The position numbers and the translations under genes are program-made. DNA of 64,000 bases from the NCBI GenBank assembly GCA_030770425.1, contig JASJFT010000023.1, forward strand, positions 62,001 through 126,000. The letters run 5' to 3'. The DNA comes from Darksidea phi (Eukaryota; Ascomycota; Dothideomycetes; Pleosporales; Lentitheciaceae). Positions within the stretch are counted from its first letter, which is position 1, and each line of letters opens with the position of its first letter. Below, piece after piece: positions 31,977 to 43,466 of the stretch. Under the pieces are notes generated by a model. That model was not told the origin of the DNA. It worked only from the letters and a program-made list of their open reading frames with translations, and did no database searches.

Positions 31977-33962
31977 GGATGGCGTGATAGATTTAGGGTG
32001 TGGGATGGTGTTTGGCGAAAGGCGTCACGGTTGACACTACTATTCGAGGTGGGTTGGGGAGGAGAGGTAGATACCATGTCTATAAGTCCTCACATTCTCT
32101 TATGCTTGAACCGAACTGGCTTGAGCTGCATGCGAGTAATGGAAGAGTATTGAAGTCACTGAGCAACGATGTAGTTGGTGTGGATCTTCGTTGCTATGAG
32201 GACAGTTGCTAGCAAGACAACGTGATTTACAGTGCTGGTCTTCAGATATTTACAGGTTATCATTAGAGCGCATCCGCCCTACAATAGCATAGTTGCGCAA
32301 TGCAGCTTTTTCTCAGGGAAAAACAAAGACACGGAGATTGACGAAAAGCAGCTCCACATCCCAACCTACCAGAGCACGAGTGAGTGAGTTTGACGGAACT
32401 GCTACTACGCATTCTAACTTTCCTTTCGTCAAATTTAATTAGGATATGCAATCAAACCCACAATACAACACAACACTATGTCAATGTCTTTGTGTGGACT
32501 TATCTCGGCTGTTCAACCATTCTGCACATCGAATCTACGCTAGATAGTACCGATGCCTTTCTACTTCACTAGGCACGCGGTGGTAATACTGAGAAGTTGT
32601 CTCGTCGCTCTTCTTTGAACGGCACGATAGCCTTAGAAGCTAGGAAAACATGTACACCGGCATCCGCAAATAATTTGTCTTTAACCCATCCACTCAAGCC
32701 AGTCCTATCTTTTCCACTGGGCTTTTGTTTCTCTGGACACGTTGTCGGCACATATGCTAGTCTCGTAGTATATCCATCGACTCGCCTCAAGAATTCCTAG
32801 GGATCTAAAAGACTAATCTATACCTAGGATCACACAAAGTATACCATTTTCCTTTTCAGGCATGCGGATGTGCGGTTTCGAGCTATCCGCCATTGTTTAC
32901 TTGAACCCAACCTCTTTATCTTCCTCAACTGCCGAAGGTAATGACGCTCGATTGCTTGGCATATGCCCCAGTCCTTAATCGTAGCCTTCTTGATATCACA
33001 CATGTCTTCCTTGATGATCTAATTAGCTGCATTTGTGATCGTCGCTTTCTCCTCCACTCCTTGTCTTGCCTAGCTAACATATATGTTTATAGAATTCGGC
33101 TTGTGGCAAACAACATCACAGTATGTAATCGATTCTGAACTCACAGCCTTCTACTTAATAAAAGGGAAAGGGGAGGTGCTGCCTCAAGATGTTTGGCAAT
33201 CCAGTCACAGTAATAGGTCTTCCTGTCCTTCGTTAAACACAAAGAGACACTAGTCTATAAATGCCAGTATATATGATTGTCGGATTGATACAAGCCAAGT
33301 GCATCACGAGTTTGACCGGTCGATATTCGAAGGATTCTCCACCATGCTGTTTCTCACATACCAGGCTAACGGCACTATATAGGCATCTGCTTTACGTCGA
33401 AGGCGCAAATCGTATTGCAATTTCTGATTATCTATTACTCAGAAACTGTGTCTTGGAGAGTTTCAGTTATTCCAAAGCCGAACGATCAAGGCACGTAGTT
33501 GGTTGGTCCCTACCTCAAAAGGTGTACGCGGGTAAACACGTTTCACATGCACTTCTCTATTATTGCCTATCGTTTCTCTCTCGTCAAACAAGTCTACTAC
33601 TCCATTTTAATAACTTCTCCCTAGAGGGTTGTTTGTACAGGGTGGCTCGAATAGAATTGTGCTGATTTGCGGATATCTAATGGCTGCGTGCATGATGCTG
33701 TTATAATGATGCAGTGAAGATTGGCATATATGTATTGTAAGTTTAGGTCGCTCCATGTATGTTTTCTAGTCTTGTTATCGAATGAGTAGCAGCCATCGCG
33801 TCGTCAATTCTAGCCTTGTTATATTCCAGCCTTGTGAGAGATGACCCTCTGCGCATAGTTAGCCCCGAAAACCCACGTGATGCATCTCAGCCTTGCTATA
33901 TATAATTTTTGTCGTCAGGCTAGACACCTACACCTCTATTCTCCACATTTTTCCATCAAGGG
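31977..33962. other. 2-kb AT-richer spacer
   Basis: No convincing gene. A minus-strand frame at 32569-32790 and a plus-strand frame at 33261-33665 (134 codons) lack recognisable domains; they may be chance frames or decayed sequence. The final part is the promoter of the gene at 33963, with a TATA-like element. Confidence 0.4.
33897..33906 (+). promoter_or_regulatory. TATA-like element
   Basis: TATATATAAT lies 57 bases upstream of the ATG at 33963, a plausible core promoter position for a short leader. Confidence 0.4.
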
Positions 33963-36900
33963 ATGGCAGAAATAATAGCTGCTGCTGCTGCTATTGTCCA
34001 ATTTATTGATGTAGCAGTCCGCCTCTCGTCTCATCTCGGTCGTCTCTGCTCAGAGGTACGCAATGTGCCGCATCGTTTCCGTCGCCTACAGGGCGACCTA
34101 CGTCAGCAGGCCGAAATCGCGCAACATATACAAGCAAACTACCTGCCTCATTTTGCAACAACCGTAGCGTCGACGACGTTTGATGAGTTCTTGCTCGAAT
34201 ATATCGCCTTGGCCGAGGAGCTCTGCAAAACACTTGAGAAGCTTCTTGCCAATAAAGATGAGGGGTTCTTCCAACGAGGCTGGAACGGCTTTTGCTCAAT
34301 GCGGAAGAAGGAAGATGTCATTCAGATATGCGATCGTCTTGAGCAGAGGAAAAGTACTCTTTCTCTGTGGCTCAATGCAGCGAATCTGTAAGCCGAAGCC
34401 TTTACATGTTATTGCAAGATTTAGGACTGTCTATATTGACTACATTCCTCCAGGAAGCTGTCCTCCAATGTCGCCGCGACTGCGGACCAAATCAAACTCG
34501 ACATAGACGAGACATTGACACTCGCGAAGACTGTCAAGGACAGTTCGAGCAAAGCGGCCGCAGGCACGGAGCAGCTCCTCCCCCAACTCGAGCACATGAG
34601 TCAGACTTTTGCGAACTCGTTAGAGCTAATGATGAGGGAAGTCCAGCAGGTCAAGGCACAATCTGCAGCAATTTTAGCAGACACAGGCGCAGGGACCCAG
34701 AAATTGGACCGGATTGATCAGGCATCGACACGGATACTCTCGAAAACTGAACTAAATCTCCAGAACTTCCAGCATCTATCTTCAGAGTCTGGTGGAGCGG
34801 GGACGAGTACATGTATCGGTCCTGCCTTCCCTGGATCTTCGACGACTGGTATTTATTGGCCGCGATTTGAGTCTGTTGATGCCGTTCGAGAATTTGTACA
34901 TGAAGAGAACAACGCTACCCAAAGACTTGTACGTGAAAGGATGCTCGAATAACGAGTCTTAGACTCACTTGTTCTACAGGCTACTTACTCGGTCTTATTA
35001 CAACGGTTTCAGGCCCAGAGATATAGTAATGACAGCGAGGTCGATACGCATGCTGGCAGTTCCAGAAGCTGCACATGTCGCACTGTCCGCAATACCCGTC
35101 GTTGGCGACCGCTTTCGATTATTCATTTCGCCCGGACTTCTCGGACACAGCATTTCTCGTTCTGCCGAGAGTACAGGAGCTCAGAACAGAGCTTCGAATT
35201 CACGGCACATCTTATTCCTCCTTCATGGCTTCTTTCCCGGACAATCGATCTCGGTTTCCAGGTGAAGAATTGGTGGACCATGAAGCCCTTTTCCATAAGC
35301 CCAATCGTGATAGGCACAAGCAGGCTGGTCGATCCAGAAGCTTCCCTAGCATTTCGCGCTATCCAGGATGCCGAAGATGAAATTCGGGCCACGGAGCAGC
35401 ATCACGTTTGTATACCAAGGCTGCAAAATACCCTGCAGGAGTTGTTCGACCAGCAGAAGGCCTCCCCCCTTGACGTCGACCGTAACGGACGTACTTTGCT
35501 TAATGTAAGCAAAAATTATCTTACTATTCATATGTGATCAATTTTGACATTCGGGTAGAAGGTTCTTTTGATCTACGTAAACCATCTTTACGGGCCTGGG
35601 TTGACGCCGGGTGATGAGTATGTGTCTTTAATCCACTTCTTATTGGACAAGGGTGCCAATCCAAATATAATAAACTCGGCTGTGGACGGGCGTTCTTTGG
35701 GTTATTGGTACGATGGTCTAGGAGGCACCATATTCGATCAATTCGCGAACGGCCTTGCCTTTCCCCCCGAAGTGCCTTCTCTGAAAGCACGCAATTGCAC
35801 TATTTTCAAGAGACTGGAAGCTGCCGGGAGCGAATTTTCACGACCTTGGATTTCAAGAATACCTACATCACTCGACTGCAGCTTTTTCAAATGGCAAGTC
35901 ACACACTTTGCTAATTTCGAGGATCAGATTGATCGTTAGTAGTCCCAAAAATATGAATGGTTGAGCTATACTAACATGCATTAGTTTGTGAACTCGGAGG
36001 ATACGTTCCCATTATTATGAAGCGACGTGGGAAACAATTCCAACGAACCGTTCGTAAGGCTAAGATTTCGGATCTGAACAGTCAATCTCCCATCAATGGC
36101 CTCGCTCCTGTACATTTCGCCATACTTTGGCCCTTCGGACTAAAGCTTCTTATAGAAAAAGGAGTAAATGTCGACGTTGAAGATATAAATGGCCGGCGGC
36201 CAATACACTTAGCTGTTGCACTAGGCCTTGTTGACTCAATAGAATATCTGCTCAACGCAGATTGTTCGCTTTTAAGCCGTTCGCAAGATTTCAGCTTACT
36301 GCAACACGCTTTGGCACTGGATAATTCCGACAAGCGGCGATTGCTTGACCTTCTCGTTGCGGCGCTCATTGATCGTCATACACGACTTTTGGACATGGCG
36401 ATAGAGTTATTGCCACATTCCAGTTTCTCGAACCTCACCATGACCAAAGAAAAGAAGAGAGGAAGACAAGCGCCTGATCTCATTGAGATCCTTGAATCGC
36501 ATGGAATCGGTGTTCCTCAAGCCTTGGAGCTTGATGGTAAGAGCTTCTACGACTTCGCGGTCCACATTTACGGCGATGATCGATTGACGCCTGATGTTGC
36601 GAACGCGTTTTGGCATGCTGGTTTTAAAGACATCAACGACCCCAACCAAGATGGACTCACCCCAATGCTCCAAAGCTGGTTTTGTGCCAACCTTGAAATG
36701 GTAGCATGGTTTGCAGACAAGGGGGTACCCTTGTCGTCGATGCACCGCGACGCTCCATTAACTGGGCTTCATCTTTATGCCCGCCGGATCAATACCTGGT
36801 GTAGTAGGTATAGTAATAATATACATATGAAAAAACATTGCATGGAGCGGATTCAGGAAGAAATCGGTATTCCATATGATGAGTGTACCTGTTCATGCTC

Positions 36901-37369
36901 TCCCGGTGGCTGCAGTCCGGTCGGGTTTCTATGCAAGGATGCGGGTATAATACTGTGGTTGCCAAAACGGAAATTCCGGACATGGCTGGAGGACGTTGAA
37001 CCCGAAGCGAGTACATTACGACGATATGTTTACGAGTTTACAAGAGGTTTGCTCTTCGATTACCTGGGGGGAGAACATACTTGTTGCTCCCTCGGCTACA
37101 CAGGTTGTATTAAAACTAGGGCCGAAGAGCGGGAAATATCTTGTGGAAAGCAAAGCAGGCATATAATGTACCACGAGGAAGGGATACCTATACCCCGCAG
37201 GGATGATACTTCGTCTGTCGTCGCTGAAGAGCTGGGGGTGACTCTAGACTCTTTGATGTCGCACTATGACGAGATGTCTCGACCCGACACTATGCTTCCA
37301 GAAGAGCAACCTTTCCGCTATCTCAATTGGCTCATCGCGGAAGGGCACTTGGTGGTAGATGTAGCTTGA
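33963..37369 (+). CDS. STAND-type N-terminal domain protein with ankyrin-like repeats
   Basis: Five exons, 33963-34387, 34454-34928, 34980-35504, 35559-35934 and 35985-37369, give 1061 residues. Residues 1-140 (MAEIIAAAAAIVQFIDVAVR, then VRNVPHRFRRLQGDL) match the helical N-terminal domain found on fungal STAND/NLR-like proteins (HeLo-like). Residues 145-260 look coiled. Ankyrin-like units occur near 465-515 (DVDRNGRTLLN, LLDKGANPNI) and 635-700 (GLAPVHFAIL, DINGRRPIHLAVALG), and weakly near 825-850. A cysteine-rich CTCSCSPGGCSPVGFLC lies near residue 901; a similar motif follows ankyrin repeats in other fungal proteins. No P-loop or NACHT/NB-ARC motif is visible, so it is not a complete NLR. 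A role in signalling or non-self recognition is only inferred from the N-domain. Confidence 0.75.
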
Positions 37370-38404
37370 CTGCCCACGGTGTAGGGGTAGCGTAGGGTAA
37401 TATGGCCTGGTATGATTCAGTAGTCGATGATAATAGCAGCTCGAATGTGAGAAATGAAACTTAGCTTCTGGAGCGCTAGCAGGCTCTAAGAGATTTCTTG
37501 CTGCGAGGTGTCTGAACCAACGATCAATTGTGCCGCTTCACAATTCTTTTAAACTGATATGAGAAATGCAAAGAGCTACCAAAAATACTCCAAGAAGAAA
37601 GACGCCGGAGGCTAAACGCTGTACGTTTAACTTTCTGCTCGCCGCCTTGCGCATCATTTAACGGCAGGCGACTTCATCTCGCGTAGAAAAAAAAAGGCCT
37701 TGATAACGGCCAGCCTAGACTACAAGATTGTGTTTCAAGAGTTGTGCAGATGGAAAGCTGTCACGGCTGTCTGTACAACAGGACGCTTCAGGACTCCGTT
37801 TGATGAGGAGATTCCCTAAAAGCAACGGTTAACGCGGTGATACTAAGGAAATAGGGAAATGCTTGATCAAGCCTGGTCCATAGGTGGCCTGTGCTGGGGA
37901 CTCTCTCTGTATATATAGCTAGATACTCAGCTTGTGTAGAAATCAGAGCAATCAACTTCCCAAGCTGCGCAACACGTGACAAAAGCGACTGCGGAGAGCT
38001 GTGGCTCGCATCACATGAACTGGTGCCTCTAGCTCAGACTTCTTTATATAGCCCGTAGCACCCAACTCTGGTAGACTCACCACCTCTTTCTCTCTCGCAG
38101 AAAACCAACCCGCACCTGAATTAGTCGCCGACGCCAGTATTGTACAGGTTATGTCCACGGATACACGGCAACGCTTCGGTTGGGAACGAATATCGTCGGA
38201 CCCGATATCCCCTATCGGATTGTGTAATGCCAGGCGACGAGAAATGACATGTACTGCCGAACCACAGAGCCTGGTTAGGAGACCAACAGCGGTAGCGATA
38301 AGTTAGCATACCCACACTACCGCCTACAGTATAAAAATTACCTGCGATAATACCAGTATCCCACTCACATCCATCTATTATCCTTAGCCAGCTTCCTCAC
38401 ATCC
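37370..38404. other. Gene-free spacer
   Basis: No gene recognised; short frames only. It leads into the RIP-like segment. Confidence 0.4.
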
Positions 38405-38990
38405 AGCTTCCTTATATCATCACCAACGATCGTTCGCCTAGTCCTTTAGCAGAATAAACTAGAGCACAACAGGCTATTCGAGTATAGCGCTCTAAACCTT
38501 TCGAACATCGCGGCGGAGTATCCCCGGCGCTATAGGCCGGAGGTACTGTCGACAGGGCTCCTCGATTATAATAACTATTAGTATAAAACCAACTATATAT
38601 TAGATATATTTAAGGGAACGAGCGGCGACAGGATCCTCGTATAGCTATTAGTAGTTGCCTATAATATATTCCTATCCGAGGACCTATATAACGAGGATAG
38701 GCGTTTCGTCGAGAGGTAGTTATACCGCTACGCAGGCTAGAGGAGAGCCTTATACAGGGAAGATAGTTAAGGATAGAGGAAAAGGCCTTCTTTAGTAGAC
38801 TATCGAGAGAGCCAATACCTAACGTAGAAGATAGAGCTGGTATCCATAGTAGATACCATACGAACGATAGCGTAGGGGGTAGAAAGTCCGACGTTATCCG
38901 CGCGTTTAACTATCTACATATATTATTAGTAAATTAGAGGCTATTATCGTCGTATAGTTGCTGCCTGTACTATTGCGTAAGATATCGAAA
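38405..38990 (+). pseudogene. RIP-like mutated coding remnant
   Basis: Base composition changes abruptly: TpA is very frequent and TpG/CpA scarce. In the 60 bases from 38581 I count nine TpA, two CpA and no TpG, while CpG persists. One plus-strand frame still reads as protein-like (EHNRLFEYSALNLSNIAAEYP, YILDIFKGTSGDRILV, LLVVAYNIFLSEDLYNEDRR) and is interrupted mainly by TAG and TAA, which are what CAG and CAA become after CpA-to-TpA change. This is the signature of RIP acting on a repeated sequence. I cannot identify the family; a transposon or a duplicated accessory gene are both possible. Confidence 0.65.
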
Positions 38991-39200
38991 CATTGAAACA
39001 CAATAAGGTAATTAGAATCAAAAAACACAGCCAGCCCAGGAGCCAACGCAACGTCACGCCGGGTAGTGGCCCAAGCTCCTGGGGGAGGGAATAGAGCCTA
39101 TATATGTAGGAAATCTTAGTGTTAAGCGCTCATAGCGCGCTTCGGCTTATATCCGGCATAATTCGCGACCATGAGAGGCTGTCCAAGAAAAAAAAAATTT

Positions 39201-39346
39201 GTCCCGTATGAGATTAACTCATGACCTTCTCGATTGTCAATACCCTATTATGGCAGGGGTTGCTTTGAGAAGCTTACCTTGGGATATCTGCTCTGAGAGC
39301 AGTCATAGAATCTATGAGGCGTGATAACCGACTACACCAACGAGAC
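39201..39346 (-). other. tRNA-like element, probably a SINE head or tRNA pseudogene
   Basis: On the minus strand the ends GTCTCGT and ACGGGAC pair over seven positions (one G-U). After the 5' arm comes TGGTGTAGTCGGTTATCAC, a strong tRNA D-arm and pol III A-box. Near the 3' end ATGAG-TTAAT-CTCAT forms a T-arm-like hairpin whose loop is too short; the B-box would be restored by one extra base. A T run follows, as in pol III terminators. The middle (about 70 bases more than a normal tRNA) folds into small hairpins and gives no clear anticodon. I favour a degenerate tRNA or tRNA-derived repeat over a working tRNA. Confidence 0.45.
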
Positions 39347-39419
39347 GTCTTGCTTTGATGGCTGTTTTCTGGGGTTAAAAGTCTAATATTCGTTGGAAAA
39401 AGAAAAAGCCCTCTTGTGG

Positions 39420-40025
39420 CTCAGACTTCAGCCGCCGCTTCAGCTCTAGCTCCAGCTCTAGCTCTAGCTCCAACTCCGCCCTTCGCTTACCAAAGCCCTC
39501 GGACTAGATCGTCCCACCCCACCAACCAATCAACCAATCAACCAAGCAACTAACCTCTCACTCACAATTCCGAGCTGTTTTGAGTCACCAACGCCGATGG
39601 TATACACGAGACGCCGACACGGCGACACGGCGACACGGCGCTCGGACATATTTTCCCCCTCGCCTTTCGAAGCATTACTATCACTACACAACATTCACAC
39701 CGAAAACAATCGTAATATGTAATCGGAGAAAACAATCCCAATCCAATCCAACCCGGCATCCCGCATCCCAATCCGCATCCCAATCCCGCATCCACCCATG
39801 ACCACAAAATCGGCGCTCGGATAAAACAACCCCCTAGTTCTTCTAGACCGTTCGTTCCAAGCGCGTATTTCGCATCCACCCCGCCCCTAACCTTAGGTAA
39901 CTCCAGCACCAGCTCCAGCTCCAGCTACGACTATGACGCAGTTGATCCCGTGTAGTAAGTACACGCGAACACGACGAGGCTAGTGCAGCCGGTGCGAGTA
40001 GGTAGGTAGGTAGGTATGAGTAAGA
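39420..40025. repeat. Cluster of short microsatellites
   Basis: Several short tandem repeats are packed together: GCTCTA/GCTCCA near 39438-39472, AATCAACC near 39526-39545, CGACACGG near 39614-39640, ATCCCAATCC-like units near 39731-39790, AGCTCC near 39905-39926 and GTAGGTAGGTAG near 40000-40015. They lie upstream of the small gene at 40310 and may act as promoter spacer or simply be slippage-prone DNA. Confidence 0.75.
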
Positions 40026-40140
40026 TTGCTGAAAAATGCGTTTAGGCGGGGAGGGGTGTGACGCTGGTGGTGCATGGGATGGAGGAGTCATTCCGAGTCA
40101 TGGAATTGTGGTGTGTGGGACCGGGACTTTGGGGGAGGGA

Positions 40141-40148
40141 TATATAAG
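40141..40148 (+). promoter_or_regulatory. TATA-like element
   Basis: TATATAAG lies 169 bases upstream of the ATG at 40310; with a leader of about 140 bases this would be a normal fungal core promoter. Confidence 0.4.
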
Positions 40149-40309
40149 ACGGGAAGGGGGAGGGCTTGAATTTTCATTCATTCAGAACTGAAGTTATACT
40201 CGTACGCGTACTAGAGCGGGTTTAGTTGAACTTGCGCTGCTTGTACTTGAATCTTCGTATTGTTATCATTTTTGTTGTTGTTGCTTTGGATAGCATTTCT
40301 CCCATCGCC

Positions 40310-40632
40310 ATGTCATCAAATACTACCGCTACGGAATCGACATATACACCTCGTCCCTCGATGTCTTCCAACCTGCCGCCCTACACCCCGGCGTCCTCCT
40401 TCTATGCAGCTTCCAACAGCTCTAAGAAGAGCCTAATACAGATCTTCCATCGCCGGAAGGGTACGTCGACCCTCCACCCTCAGTCCACCTCTTCCAACAT
40501 GTGCTAATGATCTCCACAGCGTCTGAAGAATCAACTACCTCCGAAGAACCCAAGAAGCAAAAGAAGACGAAGCAACACGTCAACCGAGAACCGTTCTGGG
40601 CGGCCACAGCTACGTATATGTCGATGCGGTGA
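40310..40632 (+). CDS. Small unrecognised protein
   Basis: Exons 40310-40460 and 40520-40632 give 87 residues. Residues 1-40 are Ser/Thr/Pro-rich, followed by KKSLIQIFHRRK, a charged Glu/Lys stretch and the terminal REPFWAATATYMSMR. The intron has a good GTACGT donor and a CACAG acceptor, and the join keeps the frame. There is no signal peptide or membrane segment. I do not recognise the family; the TATA-like element and spliced frame support a real gene. Confidence 0.55.
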
Positions 40633-41026
40633 TGACAACGTTGGGCTGGGATAGGGTCGGATTGGCTTGTGGAGAACTGGTGGAGAGTGCGGGAACAGCG
40701 GACGGGCGAACGTTCCCATACGTGGAATATATTATATGGTGTAAGATGATTGCTGTTCATGTTCGTGTCGAGGATGCGATATCCTTGTAGAGGTAGTCCT
40801 ATGTGGTTTTGTTCGTATATCCGTTCTAAGGGACACCTCGGCCGCGGGAAGGAGTTTTTGGACTTGCATGGGAGGAAGAATGAGTACTGAATGCGAACAG
40901 AGTTCGCATTCGATGCTCTTAATGTAATAAGGAAATGTTCATGATTCGTCTCTATCCCGTTCCTAATTCCAATTATGATGCCAACATGCGAAAGGATATA
41001 GACTTAGAAAAGATACTGGCGAGCTA
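40633..41026. other. Convergent spacer
   Basis: 394 bases of probable 3' untranslated sequence for both flanking genes; no gene is seen. Confidence 0.5.
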
Positions 41027-43466
41027 TCAGCGTAGTTCTCGGACGAGCCAAGCGGCATGTCGCTGCGAACATACCGTGTTGCTCCAATTCGCATTATCCA
41101 GCCAATCGAGAAGCGCTTCACTCTCCATCGGAATCGGCTCCATACCATCAATCATAGGTATATCAAAGTATTCTGGCCCAAGGCCCGCTAGCGCGCCTTC
41201 TTCTCCGTCTCCTTGGATGTCGTTTGCGGGAGGCTGATAGTTGAGCACTTCGTCTAGGACCAGCGCAAGCATCTTGTTCAGCTCAATACAGAGCCTGTGG
41301 TTGCCGTCGCCAGGTAGTATAGACCACTCAATGCACGAAATTAGAACGGAAAGGTTCCGAATGATGTCCGCGCGCGACACTGTGCTCGGCAATGGCACAT
41401 TTTGACGTGTGCATCTTCTCAACTCTAGTGCCAGAACACCTGCGCTCGGCAAGCAATAGAACAGTACGAGTGTTGCCAGGTGCCGCTGGACGTTGTACTC
41501 CTGATTGCGCCGCTTGTTGAAAACGAGGACGGTCGACAGTAGCTTCATGGATATTTCGAGGAGGGCGGGGAGTGCCGTCTGGGTTTGTCGCCGGAGAAGA
41601 CGCTGGATTTGGAAGTCCGAGTGCAAGTATTCAAGGTATGCGCCTATCATGCGGAGGGCAATGCGGGGGCCTAGGCTTGTCCATACATCTTCTTCGTTGT
41701 AGAGGTCGTATCGAAGGTGGGCGGGGAGCGTTTCCCAGCATTGACGATGCTTCGAATGTGTTGCTCTATATTTATCAGCTAGAGCGGAGGCTAGAGGTAG
41801 AAGCCGTAGCTTACTGTATCTCGCTAGCGACGTCGCCGGTCTTCTGGCCTGCGAGCGATAACTCCAGAAAGCGCTCCTTGACCATCGACATTTGCGTACG
41901 CAGTCGTATCCACGAGCTTGGCCGAATTATACCATCAGTCCCCCAGCCATCCGCGCCCAATTTCGACAGAGCTTCATTCACTATGTTAGGGTCGTCGGAA
42001 GTGACAATGCGGTCATCGATATCGAGAGGCTGCTTCCGGTCACTGTACCGCCAGTTCATCATGGGTGGGCGTCCAAAGAAGGTTGCTAAGCTCTTATCGC
42101 TTCTGTAGCACGCCGCGTATATTCTTCGTCTAGCCTCACGTAGAAAGAGAGGCTCGGTGCATTTATCATTCTCTTCACAATGTATACCTTCTGCGTAGAG
42201 AGCGGATACGGTGTCGCCTAGTCGGCGCCACACACCATGATCTGTTCTCGTTAGTGAACAGTAGCGCGAAATGCTACTATACGTACAATTATCACCATAG
42301 AAGTTGCTCACGACGAGCATGTTGTTGTACAAAAGCCAAACCATGATGTCGTTTACCGCGCCATGTACTTGACAGATGCTAATGCAGTCGTTGCTTGCGT
42401 GTATCATGTCTTCTATAAAATCATCTTTATTAAGTCTGGTCCCATCATCGAGAGTGAAGAGAGGATCATCTGGGTGGGTGAATTGCGCGTTGGAAGCAGC
42501 TAGGATCATCACGAGACCTAGAATCTCCCATCGCAGATTCTGGCCTGTGAAGAGCGTATGGAATTCTGAAGCCAGCATGTTGGGGGGCACCTTCAGAGGC
42601 TGAGCACTGTTCCTCGTAATCTCAGCGTAAGCAAGATATGAATCATCGGCCATGGAAGCAAGCTGCTCCAGGTCTTTGCGCAGCTGTGGCAACGCAGACG
42701 TGACCAATGGTCCAATCAGTGCTGGTGCTTGGTTGATAACAAAATACATCTCGACAGAGCGCTCCAAAAATGGGAATGGCTGAAGCTTTGATATGACGGA
42801 GGCACCAATACCCATCCGACAGTGTTGCGTGCCAGCTAGGCGGGATGCTACTGACGGTGTGGCACTCAGCTTCTCTGGAGGTTGCTTATGCATTGAATCT
42901 GGCAGTGGCTGCTCTTCTGCAAACACACTCGCATAGCTGGTGGAGCCCAGGTAGAAGCTCCTGGCAGAATCGGCAGTGCTCTGGGTGGTTCGCGTAGCCG
43001 ATTCAGGAGGCGTCGGCCACGCATTAGCAGCGTGGGATGAAGCCGCCGAAGCAGCTGCATTCCGTAATGCGGAGGGGCTTAGGCTATGCACCGGGTGGTT
43101 GTGGTCTTCGAAGACCAAAGTCATTGATGTAGTGGAGGTCCCGTGATCTCGCGTTTCGGAGTGCCTGCGCTCCACGACGCGACGGCGCGGCTCGGGCTTT
43201 TTGCGAGGTACGCCCGGAGGCTTTGTCATGGGGTTGGGATGGTAGAAGCACTGTGCAGAGCATCAACGTGGGTCCGGGTGGAAACATGGATGGCATTGCG
43301 GACTTGTTCTGTGATGCCGCGAGTGCGGCACTTCTCGCACGTCGGCGTAGTGTGGTCACAGCGGATCTTGGAGACGCGACAAGGTTCGCACGATCTAGGA
43401 CTTGTAAGTTTTATCCCCGATGCGTCCCAGGTGCACAGACCTGGGCTTCCCGTTTCTCCGCAGCAT
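41027..43466 (-). CDS. Zn2Cys6 transcription factor with fungal-specific regulatory domain
   Basis: Exons (minus) 43466-43441, 43394-43304, 43250-42287, 42241-41815 and 41765-41027 give 748 residues. The start is MLRRNGKPRSCEPCRVSKIR, a very common N-terminus for this class. The zinc cluster is CEPC-X6-C-X6-CEKC-X8-C, with the last cysteine (CFYHP) in exon 3. A Ser/Ala-rich linker follows, then the fungal-specific transcription factor domain (about residues 180-480), including WEILGLVMILAAS, DHGVWRRL-like HGVWRRLGD and EARRRIYAACYRSDKSLATFFGRPP. The 45-base intron 42242-42286 is a multiple of three without stops. Target genes are unknown. It is divergent from a second zinc-cluster gene at 45001. 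Confidence 0.88.

Noticed and set aside
33261..33665. 134-codon plus-strand frame
   Set aside because: AT-rich spacer, no family resemblance, no splice context.
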